DNA of 64,000 nt from Blautia parvula (GTDB lineage Bacteria > Bacillota > Clostridia > Lachnospirales > Lachnospiraceae): positions 1,426,001 to 1,490,000 of the forward strand of contig NZ_CP084061.1 in NCBI RefSeq assembly GCF_020215665.1, given 5' to 3'. Shown here one piece after another: positions 9,171-17,827 of the stretch (its first letter is position 1; every line of letters begins with the position of its first letter). The notes under the pieces are model-generated. The model did not search any database, had not been told where the DNA came from, and worked only from the letters and a program-made list of their open reading frames with translations. The translations under genes were made by a program, and so were the position numbers.

Positions 9171-10004
9171 CTATCCTTTCACGGCACCAAAGCTCAGTCC
9201 CCGGACCAGATGTTTCTGGATGCACAGACACAACACGATCTCAGGTGCTATGGCGATCAGGGATGCCACAGCCATCTGCCCGTAATGTATCGTGTCCGTA
9301 GCGATATACGTCAGTGCGGAAACTGTAATTGTCTGGATATTAAACCCACAGAGCATCAATCCAAACGTAAAGTTATTCCAGCAGAAAATGAAGGTCAGAA
9401 GCGCTGCTGCCACAAGACCCGGCCGTATGAGCGGTATCAGCATTTTAAAGAACACCTCAAACCAGCTGTATCCGTCAAGTTCTGCCGCTCTTTCCATTTC
9501 CACGGGAATATCTTCAAAGTACCCCCGCAAGACCCAGATCAGCAGCGGAAGACCAATAAACTGATAGATCCATATCATTCCGAAATAGGTGTCATACAGA
9601 TGCAGTTTTTGGAATATGGCAAATAACGGAATTATGATAAGAATCTCAGGCGCGAACTTAAACGAAAGTATCGTAAACGCCACAGTCTCTTTCCGCTTAA
9701 AATTATATCTTGCCAGGGCATAGGCCGCGGGTACGCCCACGATCACGGACACCAGCACCGCCCCGGAACAGATAATAAAGTTATCTCCAAACGCTTTTAC
9801 ATAGTTTCCCGTAGTCAGGACATTTCTGAAGTTATCCAGTGTGGGTTTAAATATGAACAATGTCTTGAACATATCCACATCGCTCTTGAAAGAAATGATA
9901 ACCATCCAAATGAGCGGGAAAACGGAAAAGATCGTATAGATCACAAGAAAAACCGTACTGGCGATCCCCAGCACTTTTGCAAATCTCGATTTGTTCTGAT
10001 ACAT
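9171..10004 (-). CDS. Carbohydrate ABC transporter permease, MalG type
   Basis: A 277-residue integral membrane protein with six predicted membrane segments (the first near 12-35). The EAA motif that docks on the ATPase is visible in the stretch beginning EMERAAELDGYSWF near residues 169-182, followed by IPLIRPG. Length and the N-terminal segment match MalG/UgpE/AraQ-type inner membrane components. The ribosome site GAGGAGG precedes the ATG. It follows the MalF-type permease by 15 bp and is followed immediately by an ATPase gene. Confidence 0.92.
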   Translation of the reverse strand: MYQNKSRFAKVLGIASTVFLVIYTIFSVFPLIWMVIISFKSDVDMFKTLFIFKPTLDNFRNVLTTGNYVKAFGDNFIICSGAVLVSVIVGVPAAYALARYNFKRKETVAFTILSFKFAPEILIIIPLFAIFQKLHLYDTYFGMIWIYQFIGLPLLIWVLRGYFEDIPVEMERAAELDGYSWFEVFFKMLIPLIRPGLVAAALLTFIFCWNNFTFGLMLCGFNIQTITVSALTYIATDTIHYGQMAVASLIAIAPEIVLCLCIQKHLVRGLSFGAVKG

Positions 10005-10019
10005 AGCACACCCTCCTCT

Positions 10020-10949
10020 CTATCCGTTGTTCGCTGACTTTGCTTTCAGCCACGCTTTGACCAGTTTACTGCTGATAAAGTTTATGATCACCCATAAGAC
10101 CAAGATCTGAGGAACCGCTTTTCCGATACTGGAATAGGTGAATGCATCCCGGTATGCACTGAGTGAAAGATTCATCAGGGTATCCCCGGGGCCGCCTTTT
10201 GTCGTAGAATATATGATAGAAAACTCCTGTATCGCAGCGCACAGCCTGAAGATCAATGTGATCAGGATCACCGGTTTTAAAAGCGGCAGTGTCAAAGTCT
10301 TAAAGGTAAACCATGCGCTTCCCCCGTCGATCATGGCTGACTCATAGGGTGACTTTGGAAGTCCCTGAAGGCCTGCCAGGATGAGAAGCAGCACAAAAGG
10401 CGTATATACCCAGGTGTCAATCAAAATGACGGAAAACAATGCGGTGGAGGAATCAGCCGTCCACGGAAATCCATACACGCCGAACAGATTCAGGAATCTT
10501 TCCACCACACCCACAGAGGAATTGGTCATCAATTTAAAAAGCAGTGTAGCAATGACCGGAGATACCATCAGAGGAAAGATCAAGACCACCTTCAAGATCC
10601 TGGTGAACAAATTGTCTTTCCGATTCAGAGATAAGGCGATTACCAGCCCCAGTCCCATCTCTACCACCAGTGCGGCTATGGTATATTTCACGGTAACCCA
10701 CAGAGAGTGCCAGAAATTCACTCCCTTGAACATTTCCAGCCAGTTTTTCAGTCCCACAAAATGCCATACCGGCTTTTTCAATGAATAATCCGTCAAGGAA
10801 TAAAACACAGCCTGATAAAATGGATACAAGATACCAAGCGTCACTACCAAAGTGGGCAGTATGATAAGCCATGGCCGCAGGCGCAGATTCATGGGCTTTT
10901 TATTCAGCTTCTGCCCTGTTTGTTTCGTTTTTGCCATATTTCCCCGCAT
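10020..10949 (-). CDS. Carbohydrate ABC transporter permease, MalF type
   Basis: A 309-residue permease with a basic, lysine-rich N-terminus, a first membrane segment near residues 28-50 and five more downstream. The EAA-type docking loop reads YESAMIDGGSAWFTF followed by LPLLKPV. The start at 10949 has GAGGAGG 7 nt upstream. It is the first gene after the binding-protein gene and is separated from it by a terminator-like hairpin, so it is probably made in lower amount than the binding protein. Confidence 0.92.
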   Translation of the reverse strand: MRGNMAKTKQTGQKLNKKPMNLRLRPWLIILPTLVVTLGILYPFYQAVFYSLTDYSLKKPVWHFVGLKNWLEMFKGVNFWHSLWVTVKYTIAALVVEMGLGLVIALSLNRKDNLFTRILKVVLIFPLMVSPVIATLLFKLMTNSSVGVVERFLNLFGVYGFPWTADSSTALFSVILIDTWVYTPFVLLLILAGLQGLPKSPYESAMIDGGSAWFTFKTLTLPLLKPVILITLIFRLCAAIQEFSIIYSTTKGGPGDTLMNLSLSAYRDAFTYSSIGKAVPQILVLWVIINFISSKLVKAWLKAKSANNG

Positions 10950-10981
10950 GACCCAACCTCCTCATTTTCGTAAAAAAAGTC

Positions 10982-11018
10982 AAAAAAAGCCCGCCCAGAC
11001 ACCAATATCAAGGCGGGC
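10982..11018 (-). terminator. Intercistronic partial terminator after the binding-protein gene
   Basis: On the minus strand the arms GCCCGCC and GGCGGGC flank a 16-nt loop and are followed by TTTTTTT. The hairpin lies between the solute-binding lipoprotein gene and the permease genes of the same operon. This is the classic place for a leaky terminator that gives excess binding protein over membrane components. Confidence 0.8.
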
Positions 11019-11025
11019 CCAGTTC

Positions 11026-12450
11026 TTATTCCGTAATCTCTATATGTGATACAATCTCATCCAGCTTTTCTTTTAACTTGTCCATTCCCTCCTGTGTGGA
11101 CGCGTATTTACCTTCCACCAGCTCCTGTAGTGTCTGGCACCAGGTCTGTGACACCTCAAAGAAATATGTCTCGGGTGTGTAATACATCCTTGTGTAATCC
11201 ACTGTGGCATCAAAAGTCTCCACAAATCCCTCAGAATTTTTAAGCAGTTCCTGGTATGCATCTTGGTCATAGCTTGACTGCCTGGGGGTATTTACAATCT
11301 TCGCGCTTACAGAAGATTCATTCTGATATTCTTTGCCTGAAAAATACTGTAAGAACAGCCATGCGGCATCCTTGTGGGCAGATGCGCTGTTCATTGCCAG
11401 GGACCAGGTCCAGAGCTGTGATTTTGTATCTGCATCTGTCTTGCCGTCCGGCAGAGGAATGGGAGCAATTACCAAATTCTCTGCTTCTGCCGCATTTTCT
11501 GGGATTGTCTGGGAAAACGCGTTGTTGGTGGCATCCAGCATAATGGCTGCTGTTCCTGCACCTAATTCCCCACCGCAGGAAGACCAGGTCGCACTTGCCC
11601 ATGTAGGACTTCCGCCCTCCTGGATCAGTTTTACATACCAATCGGTCATTTCCACAGCTTCCGGGCTGTTTACTTTTGAGACAAGCTTGTCACCCTCCAC
11701 TTCAAAGTCAGTGGCCCCCCACATCTTATACAGACTCTGATAAGCAGTGATGATGGTTCCCCAGCCTAATTCCCCGCGGAGTGCGACACCGTAGGAGTTT
11801 TCCCCATTGTGTTTTTGAAGTGCCCTGGCGGTCTCTAAAAGCTCTGAGGTGGTTTTGGGAACCTGCAGGCCCTTCTCATCCAGGATTCTCTTGTTGTAGA
11901 TCATGACATTTGATTCAAATCCCATTGGCAGGCCTAAAAGGGGACCTGTTCCCATTTCATGGCCCTCAACGCCATCCCAGCGCGCAGAGTCCAGAATCGA
12001 CTGGAAGAAATCATCCGAGTCAAAATCAGGATTTGTCTTCTTATCATTGTCAATATAGGGCTGCAGGTCTTCCATATAGCCGGCGCTTCCGTATTCCCAG
12101 ATTTGATAAGGTCCTGTCATGAAAATGTCCAGTTTATCTGATTTTGCGTTTAAAAGAGTTCCTATCTTGTCAAAATAATTCGATTCCGGTATAGTCGAAT
12201 GCTCCACTTTTATGCCGGTGAGTTTCTCAAAATCCTCCATTTTCTCTATGATCGGCGTTACATACTGATGTTCGTTGAACAGCACCGTTATAGTATCCCC
12301 GGAGCACATATCCCAGGAAAACTCTGCATGATCCGTGTTGCTCCCGCCCTGTGATTTCTCTTTCTTATCGGAACCGCAGCCGTTCAGCGTAAACATCATA
12401 CTTACAGACAAAATCACACCCAGAAACTTCCACACCTTTTTGTTTTTCAT
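11026..12450 (-). CDS. Extracellular solute-binding lipoprotein of a sugar ABC transporter
   Basis: Family 1 (MalE/UgpB-like) binding protein of 474 residues. A basic N-terminus, hydrophobic segment and lipobox LNGC place the lipidated cysteine at residue 25; a Gly/Ser/Lys-rich linker follows. The mature domain has features usual for this family, such as ITVLFNEHQY near the start and a long two-lobe length. The ribosome site GGGAGG lies before the ATG. It lies outside the membrane and captures the ligand for the downstream permeases. The ligand is not evident. It follows the DeoR gene by 98 bp. Confidence 0.92.
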   Translation of the reverse strand: MKNKKVWKFLGVILSVSMMFTLNGCGSDKKEKSQGGSNTDHAEFSWDMCSGDTITVLFNEHQYVTPIIEKMEDFEKLTGIKVEHSTIPESNYFDKIGTLLNAKSDKLDIFMTGPYQIWEYGSAGYMEDLQPYIDNDKKTNPDFDSDDFFQSILDSARWDGVEGHEMGTGPLLGLPMGFESNVMIYNKRILDEKGLQVPKTTSELLETARALQKHNGENSYGVALRGELGWGTIITAYQSLYKMWGATDFEVEGDKLVSKVNSPEAVEMTDWYVKLIQEGGSPTWASATWSSCGGELGAGTAAIMLDATNNAFSQTIPENAAEAENLVIAPIPLPDGKTDADTKSQLWTWSLAMNSASAHKDAAWLFLQYFSGKEYQNESSVSAKIVNTPRQSSYDQDAYQELLKNSEGFVETFDATVDYTRMYYTPETYFFEVSQTWCQTLQELVEGKYASTQEGMDKLKEKLDEIVSHIEITE

Positions 12451-12548
12451 ACGGTTTTATCCTCCCGTTCTTTTGCTTTTTAAACTCTTATATAAACTGT
12501 CCGAACAGACCGTGCGCACTTTGAATCTGTCCTTTTCAGCCATACAAT

Positions 12549-13352
12549 TCACACTACCGTGTCCTTCCAATAATTGACTGGTTCATTGCCGCAGATGACC
12601 CGCACCCCTTTCAGCCTGAGCTGCTCCACAAACTGGATAGGGGCGCCCCAGTCTGTGATCACTGTATCCATTTCCTTAATGGGACAGATCAGGGATAAGG
12701 AGTCGTCACCGAATTTTGAGTGATCCAAAACTATAAATGACTCCTTGGATGAGTTCATAACTGCTCTTTTAAAATTCGCTTCCCCTATGTTCGGCGTTGT
12801 AAATCCATGTTCCAGGGAAAGGTGGTTTCCGCTCACAAAGCCTTTATCAAAAAACAGCCTCCGCACCATCTCATCTGCGAAGTTCCCTGTACAGCAGAGA
12901 ATTCTGTGCCTTACCTCTCCTCCAATCAATACCACCGGGATGTCTTCTGCTTCTGCAAGCTCCATGGCAATATTGATTGCATTGGTGGTCACCATGATTT
13001 TTCTCTTTGGCCCCTTCTTGATCAGTCTTGCTATCTGCAAAGTGGTTGTCCCGGAATCCAGCATGATGGCATCCCCGTCATTGATGCATTCATATGCGGC
13101 TTTTGCAATTGAAAGCTTTTCTTTCAAATATTTGGGAACTTTCTCAGAATGTGAATATTCCTGCAGGGAACCTTCCACACTGACGGCTCCTCCCCATGTC
13201 CTTTTTATTTCCCCCTGTTCTTCCATCTTCACGAGCATCTTGCGGACGCTGACCTCGGACAGTTGAAACGCTTTGCTCAATTCTGCAACTGTTACCGATG
13301 ATTTTGCACTCAGCAAATTTAATATGTACTGCTTTCTCTCTTCCTGTAACAT
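12549..13352 (-). CDS. DeoR-family transcriptional regulator
   Basis: N-terminal DeoR winged helix (ERKQYILNLLSAKSSVTVAE region) and a C-terminal DeoR sensor domain of the ISOCOT fold, with the hallmark DSGTTTLQIARL and the ATTNAINIA-like VTTNAIN segment that bind a sugar phosphate. I place the start at 13352 (267 residues) because AGAGGAAG lies just upstream and family members usually begin right at this point (M-x-x-E-E-R); an ATG at 13385 would add 11 residues. It is the first gene of the operon and probably represses it until a phosphorylated intermediate accumulates. Confidence 0.9.
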   Translation of the reverse strand: MLQEERKQYILNLLSAKSSVTVAELSKAFQLSEVSVRKMLVKMEEQGEIKRTWGGAVSVEGSLQEYSHSEKVPKYLKEKLSIAKAAYECINDGDAIMLDSGTTTLQIARLIKKGPKRKIMVTTNAINIAMELAEAEDIPVVLIGGEVRHRILCCTGNFADEMVRRLFFDKGFVSGNHLSLEHGFTTPNIGEANFKRAVMNSSKESFIVLDHSKFGDDSLSLICPIKEMDTVITDWGAPIQFVEQLRLKGVRVICGNEPVNYWKDTVV

Positions 13353-13431
13353 TGCTTCCTCTCTTTTTTCTTTCGTTCTATCCATCTTTTCCGGATGCCG
13401 GCTGGTTCGTCTGAAAATGGAATCTGTGCTT

Positions 13432-13448
13432 ATTTAGCTCTGCTAAAT
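13432..13448 (-). promoter_or_regulatory. Perfect palindrome, candidate DeoR operator
   Basis: ATTTAGC-TCT-GCTAAAT is a perfect inverted repeat placed about 26-42 nt downstream of the predicted transcription start of the sugar operon. Position and symmetry fit a repressor site; binding by the adjacent DeoR protein is inferred. Confidence 0.5.
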
Positions 13449-13480
13449 ATGATGTGATTTCCTGTTGTTTTTATAAGTTA

Positions 13481-13509
13481 ATTTTACAAAAGCCGCCACA
13501 AATTGTCAA
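13481..13509 (-). promoter_or_regulatory. SigmaA-type promoter of the sugar operon
   Basis: On the minus strand a perfect -35 TTGACA is followed after 17 bp by TAAAAT. It points at the DeoR gene about 120 bp downstream. The rest of the 13.35-14.02 kb gap is AT-rich, holds the aldolase terminator and no convincing gene; a 62-codon frame at 13561-13749 has no supported start or similarity. Confidence 0.75.
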
Positions 13510-13934
13510 TCTATTCATAAACAATTCATACATAATCAGCATAATATTCATTCTTATCTTTCATTTTGATGTATATCTTACAATTTTCAGTTTCGTTTTC
13601 CCATTTTTCTCTTTCGTTTTCAATATCACTTGAAACCATTCGTAACTTTCGTTATATTTCAGACGAGTAAAATATAACATTCTGAGTCCATTTTCTCTGC
13701 TTTCCGGCCTCTCCTTTCCTTTATTCGCAACCAAAACAAAAGGTTTCATAACAATTTAAAACCTGTTTCTTATGAAATCTAAAGTCTTTTGGAAGTATTA
13801 TAATGAAAAATAGCAGATAATAATATATATTTGCGTATATTTACTGAATGGTAATTTCTACCATGGGAATTGATGGAAGAACAGCAGACAATTCGCCTGT
13901 ATCTGCTGATAAAAAGAAACGTTTTCCTCTAAAA

Positions 13935-13966
13935 CTATAAAAGGTGCTGCAAACTACGCAGCACCT
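13935..13966 (-). terminator. Intrinsic terminator of the aldolase gene
   Basis: Arms AGGTGCTGC and GCAGCACCT with a 7-nt loop, followed on the minus strand by TTTATAG. It lies about 55 bp after the aldolase stop codon. Confidence 0.8.
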
Positions 13967-14020
13967 CATCATAGAATATACCCTGCAATTGCAGGAAATA
14001 CTGTCATTATATCACTACCC

Positions 14021-14908
14021 TCAGGTAATAGAAGCCTTATAGATCGCGTCTATGGACTCCCTCAGCAAATTATTGAACTCTTCCTCCGTCTGATTAACAT
14101 TCAGCCCCTGGGTCAGTGCCCTGGAGAAGCTGGCGATCAGGCCCGGATTCCGGGCTAATTTTTCGTCTGCCTCATCCCTGCTGTACCCCCCGGAAAGAGC
14201 CACCACACGAACCACATGAGTGTCTTCCATAATGTCAGAATAAAAACCATCCACATCCGGAATCGAAAGCTTGAACATAATCTGTATACTGTCATCCAGT
14301 TTTGCCAGATGCTCCTGCAGATATCCTTTCATGATTCTTTCAGACTCCGCTTTATCTGTACTGAAAATGTCAATCTCCGGTTCCAAAATGGGAACCAGTC
14401 CGGCTTCTGCAATCTGAATCCCCAGTTCAAACTGTTGTTCCACAACAGCACGGATGCCTGCCTCATTGGCTTCTTTAATGACGGAGCGCATCTTGGTTCC
14501 GAAGATATGACGCTCTTTTGCCCGTACAAGCAGTTCATCCAGTCCCGGAATGGGTTTCATGCACTGTACACCATTCTCCACCGGTGCAAGTCCTTTGTCC
14601 ACTTTCAGAATCGGAAGGATGTGTTTCTCTTCCCACAGATAATCTGCCGTCAGTTTTCCTTCCACTTCCCGCTCCATAGTCTTTTCAAAGAGAATGGCTG
14701 CCAGAATATGCTCCGAAGTAAATGCCGGGCTGGTCATGATCCTTGTACGCATAGAGTGGACCAGGTCAAACATCTCTTCCTCCCCGTGGTAGCTGTCCTC
14801 AGCAATACCATAGAGTCTCAGCGCTTTCGGCGTACTGCCGCCGCTCTGGTCAAGAGCTGCTATAAAACCTTTTCCCGAACGCATTCGATTCAACTGTTCC
14901 GTGTTCAT
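14021..14908 (-). CDS. fda: Class I fructose-bisphosphate aldolase
   Basis: Glycolytic/gluconeogenic enzyme that cleaves fructose 1,6-bisphosphate to dihydroxyacetone phosphate and glyceraldehyde 3-phosphate through a Schiff base. The 295-residue protein begins with a segment (GKGFIAALDQSGGSTPKAL) diagnostic of the staphylococcal-type class I aldolases, contains PILEPEID near 173-180, and has the candidate Schiff-base lysine at 213 in MFKLSIP. AGGAGG precedes the start. It is monocistronic, between aspartase and the sugar operon, with its own terminator. A hairpin-forming palindrome at 15065-15090 lies in its upstream region. Confidence 0.93.
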   Translation of the reverse strand: MNTEQLNRMRSGKGFIAALDQSGGSTPKALRLYGIAEDSYHGEEEMFDLVHSMRTRIMTSPAFTSEHILAAILFEKTMEREVEGKLTADYLWEEKHILPILKVDKGLAPVENGVQCMKPIPGLDELLVRAKERHIFGTKMRSVIKEANEAGIRAVVEQQFELGIQIAEAGLVPILEPEIDIFSTDKAESERIMKGYLQEHLAKLDDSIQIMFKLSIPDVDGFYSDIMEDTHVVRVVALSGGYSRDEADEKLARNPGLIASFSRALTQGLNVNQTEEEFNNLLRESIDAIYKASIT

Positions 14909-15064
14909 GCTTCCTCCTTTCGCCGTTTGTCAGTATCCATGCTCTGTCCGCATACGGTGAAATCTGCCTCTCCTCATACGCAGGCAAACCGGCTGGCTGC
15001 GCGGTCTTTTGATTCTGACAGCAGCGCTGCTGCCGCCATTCTTGTCATGTTGTCTGCAATACCC

Positions 15065-15090
15065 GGATTATAGTGATTTTCACTAAATCC
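15065..15090. promoter_or_regulatory. Inverted repeat between aspartase and aldolase genes
   Basis: TAGTGA/TCACTA arms extended by GGATT/AATCC with one bulged base. It may be an operator for the aldolase gene or the 3' hairpin of aspartase mRNA; no U-run follows, so I do not call it a terminator. Confidence 0.35.
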
Positions 15091-15123
15091 ATAAGAAAAA
15101 CATACCACTTTTTGTCCATTTTG

Positions 15124-16560
15124 TCAAATGTTATCCAGTAACTGTTCACCGGAAATTCCCGGTTCCGTCATGGAGTAGGGATTTAAAATAACATTTAACT
15201 CCTCCTCCCCAAGCAGTTTATCCCTCAGGATCAGACTCCGCACGGAAGCCCCCGTTGAAATAGCCTCCTTTGCAAGAACGGCTGCCTTTTCATATCCCAC
15301 ATGAGGACAGATGGCAGTGATGATGCCCACACTGTTCTCCACCATATTCCTGCAGTGCTCCCGGTTGGCTGTGATCCCTTTGATACAGTTGTCCACCAGC
15401 GTATGCACGGCAAAGGTCAGGGTCTCAATGGACTGGAAAAGATTGTAGAAGATGATCGGCTCAAAAGCATTCAGTTCAAGCTGTCCCGCCTCTGTTGCCA
15501 TGGCAATGGTCATATCATTGCCGATGATGTTAAAGGCAACCTGATTCACTACCTCCGGGATGACCGGATTGACTTTTCCCGGCATGATGGAGGAGCCATT
15601 CTGTCTGGCCGGAAGATTGATCTCCCCAAGGCCGGCTCTCGGTCCGGATGATATGAGGCGCAGGTCATTGGACATTTTGGAGAGATTGACTGCGCAGGTC
15701 TTCACAGCGCCGGATACCGAAGTATATCCATCCAGATTCTGTGTAGCATCGATCAGGTCATAGGACTGCACCAGATCCAGGCCGGATACCAGAGCGATAT
15801 TCTTCACTACTTTCTGGAGATACTGCACATCTGCGTTCAGGCCGGTGCCGATGGCTGTCCCGCCCAGATTTAAGGAACTCATCTCCTCCTTTGCGTGTTC
15901 AAATCTGGTAATATCCCGGCGGATCGCCGTTGCATAGGCCCTGAATTCCTGACCGAGACGGATGGGCACCGCGTCCTGAAGCTGTGTCCTGCCCATTTTG
16001 ATCACATCGTCAAACTCCTCCGCTTTTTCCATAAGCGCCTGATACAGCCGCTCTAACTGTTCCTTTGCCCGGTTCAGAAGCTTCAGGGCTGTGAGCCTTC
16101 CACAGGAGGGAAAGACATCATTGGTGGACTGCCCGTAGTTTACATGGTCATTGGGATTGACAATAGAATAATCTCCCTTTCTGCCTCCTAAAATCTCGAC
16201 GGCCCTGTTGGCGATCACCTCGTTGGCGTTCATGTTCAGGGATGTCCCTGCACCGCCCTGGATCGGGTCCACAATAAACTGGTCGTGAAGCCTGCCGGAT
16301 ATGATCTCGTCACAGGCCCGCACGATGGCGTCCGTTCTTTTTTTATCCAGCCGTCCCACCTCAAAATTCGTGATGGCTGCCGCCTTTTTTATCTGCGCCA
16401 CGCTGTTGATCAGTTCCGGGTGCATATTCATGCCTGTTATGTAAAAATTCTCTGCAGCGCGAAGGGTCTGTACTCCGTAGTAGGCTTCCGCCGGTACTTC
16501 TTTTGTGCCGATAGAATCATGTTCCAGTCTTGTCTTTACCATTTTTTCTTTTGTATCCAT
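15124..16560 (-). CDS. aspA: Aspartate ammonia-lyase (aspartase)
   Basis: Cytoplasmic lyase that converts L-aspartate to fumarate and ammonia; a tetramer in the fumarase/aspartase superfamily. The 478-residue length is typical. The superfamily signature GSSIMPGKVNP is at 322-332, with the catalytic serine in it, and GGAGTSLNMNANEV near 102-114 is the aspartase rather than the fumarase form (fumarases have GSGTQSNMN). It is divergent from a LysR-type regulator gene, which is a likely regulator. The candidate -10 TATAAT lies at 16710-16715 and the -35 region is replaced by a palindrome, fitting an activator-dependent promoter. Confidence 0.92.
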   Translation of the reverse strand: MDTKEKMVKTRLEHDSIGTKEVPAEAYYGVQTLRAAENFYITGMNMHPELINSVAQIKKAAAITNFEVGRLDKKRTDAIVRACDEIISGRLHDQFIVDPIQGGAGTSLNMNANEVIANRAVEILGGRKGDYSIVNPNDHVNYGQSTNDVFPSCGRLTALKLLNRAKEQLERLYQALMEKAEEFDDVIKMGRTQLQDAVPIRLGQEFRAYATAIRRDITRFEHAKEEMSSLNLGGTAIGTGLNADVQYLQKVVKNIALVSGLDLVQSYDLIDATQNLDGYTSVSGAVKTCAVNLSKMSNDLRLISSGPRAGLGEINLPARQNGSSIMPGKVNPVIPEVVNQVAFNIIGNDMTIAMATEAGQLELNAFEPIIFYNLFQSIETLTFAVHTLVDNCIKGITANREHCRNMVENSVGIITAICPHVGYEKAAVLAKEAISTGASVRSLILRDKLLGEEELNVILNPYSMTEPGISGEQLLDNI

Positions 16561-16709
16561 ATCTTTTCCTTACCTCTTTTTCCTGCAGGCCGTTCTTGCC
16601 GCCTTACATGTATTTTACAGCGTTTTTCGCCACTGCCTGCCTCTTCTTTTTACTGCTAATATACTGCCGCATAAAGCAGTTCTGTATACCACAGTCTTTT
16701 GCTATCTAT

Positions 16710-16741
16710 ATTATAAGTTCGCCTGCTATTAGAAGCTAATA
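16710..16741 (-). promoter_or_regulatory. Candidate aspA promoter with overlapping LysR-type site
   Basis: Minus-strand TATAAT (16710-16715) has no good -35; where it should be lies the palindrome TATTAG-AAG-CTAATA (16727-16741), which fits the T-N11-A pattern of LysR-family sites. This suggests activation of aspA by the divergent LysR protein. Inference only. Confidence 0.45.
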
Positions 16742-16813
16742 CATATATGTATATATTTATTATAAATAATTGTTTATATACAGGGGAATTCATGATAAGA
16801 TAAAAAAAGAAGC

Positions 16814-16843
16814 GGTAAGTATTCACCCGGCTGAACACTTACC
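16814..16843 (+). promoter_or_regulatory. Leader palindrome of the LysR gene
   Basis: Arms GGTAAGTATTCA and TGAACACTTACC (11 of 12 pairs) with a 6-nt loop lie 8 bp before the ribosome site of the LysR gene. It may be an autoregulatory DNA site or an mRNA hairpin that controls translation. Confidence 0.45.
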
Positions 16844-16862
16844 AGAAATGCAGGTGGATTTC

Positions 16863-17816
16863 ATGTTTGAAGGAAAAAAATACGTTTATGAAGTTTATAA
16901 AACAAGGAGCTTTTCAAAAGCTGCCGCTAACCTCTATATCTCCCAGCCGTCCTTAAGCGCTACCATAAAAAAGATTGAGGCCCGTCTCGGAACCCCCATT
17001 TTTGACAGAAGCACCAGCCCTATCATGCTTACAGAGTGCGGGGAAAAATACATACATTACGTGGAACATCTCATGGATATGGAAAATGAATTTGAAAATT
17101 ATCTGAATGACTTTGAGGCCCTCAGGACCGGACATCTTTCTGTAGGGGGAAGCAATCTCTTTGCCTCCTACGTCCTGCCGCCCCTGCTCTCCGGCTTTAT
17201 GGGAAAATATCCCTCCATAGAGGTGAAAATGACGGAGTCCACCACAGGCGATCTGGAAAAACAACTCTTTTCCGGCAGTCTGGACCTGGTGATTGACAAC
17301 TATCCTTTCTCAGATACCATTTATGACCGCCATTTTTTCTGCAAGGAACAGCTTCTTCTTGCAGTCCCCGCAGGACTGGCCCGCGAAAAAGGACCGGATA
17401 CCTGCTGTCTGGACGCTGCCTCCATAAAAAACGGTTCTTATGAAGAGTGCTGTGTCTGCCCTGATATCCTGCAGCATTTTGCCCATGACCCTTTCCTGCT
17501 TCTCAGAGCAGGAAATGACACACGTGAGCGCTCTGACCTGCTTTTAAAAAGCGCAGGTCTTGCGCCCCATGTGCCTCTGAAGCTGGACCAGCAGGTCACG
17601 GCCTATCATCTTGCCTGTTACGGCATGGGGATCGCCTTTGTAACAGACACCCTGATCCGGCATGTGCCTGATGACTCCAGGATTGTTTTTTATAAGCTGC
17701 CGCCGGACATCTCCCAGCGGAATATTTATTTCTACCACAAACGCTCCCGGTATGTGACAAGAGCCATGGAGGAGTTTTTAAAAATCGCAGGTTCCGGTAT
17801 CCCCACGGGGCAATGA
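16863..17816 (+). CDS. LysR-family transcriptional regulator
   Basis: DNA-binding activator or repressor with an N-terminal winged helix (SFSKAAANLYISQPSLSATI at the start) and a C-terminal periplasmic-binding-protein-like effector domain that begins near SVGGSNLFASYVLPPLL. I use ATG at 16863 (317 residues) because AGGTGG lies 5 nt upstream and the LysR helix then begins at the usual distance from the N-terminus; the frame is open for 31 codons further upstream. It is divergent from aspA and converges on a URO-D-like gene with only 11 bp between stops and no terminator. Confidence 0.88.
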   Translation: MFEGKKYVYEVYKTRSFSKAAANLYISQPSLSATIKKIEARLGTPIFDRSTSPIMLTECGEKYIHYVEHLMDMENEFENYLNDFEALRTGHLSVGGSNLFASYVLPPLLSGFMGKYPSIEVKMTESTTGDLEKQLFSGSLDLVIDNYPFSDTIYDRHFFCKEQLLLAVPAGLAREKGPDTCCLDAASIKNGSYEECCVCPDILQHFAHDPFLLLRAGNDTRERSDLLLKSAGLAPHVPLKLDQQVTAYHLACYGMGIAFVTDTLIRHVPDDSRIVFYKLPPDISQRNIYFYHKRSRYVTRAMEEFLKIAGSGIPTGQ

Positions 17817-17827
17817 CAAAGACAGGC

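Noticed and set aside
13561-13749. 62-codon minus-strand frame in the gap between aldolase and the DeoR operon
   Set aside because: Very AT-rich, no ribosome site, no recognisable pattern, and it lies just upstream of the operon promoter.
13910-13930. Possible CcpA (cre) site, GAAACGTTTTCC
   Set aside because: It fits only the centre of the cre consensus; the outer TG and CA positions do not match.
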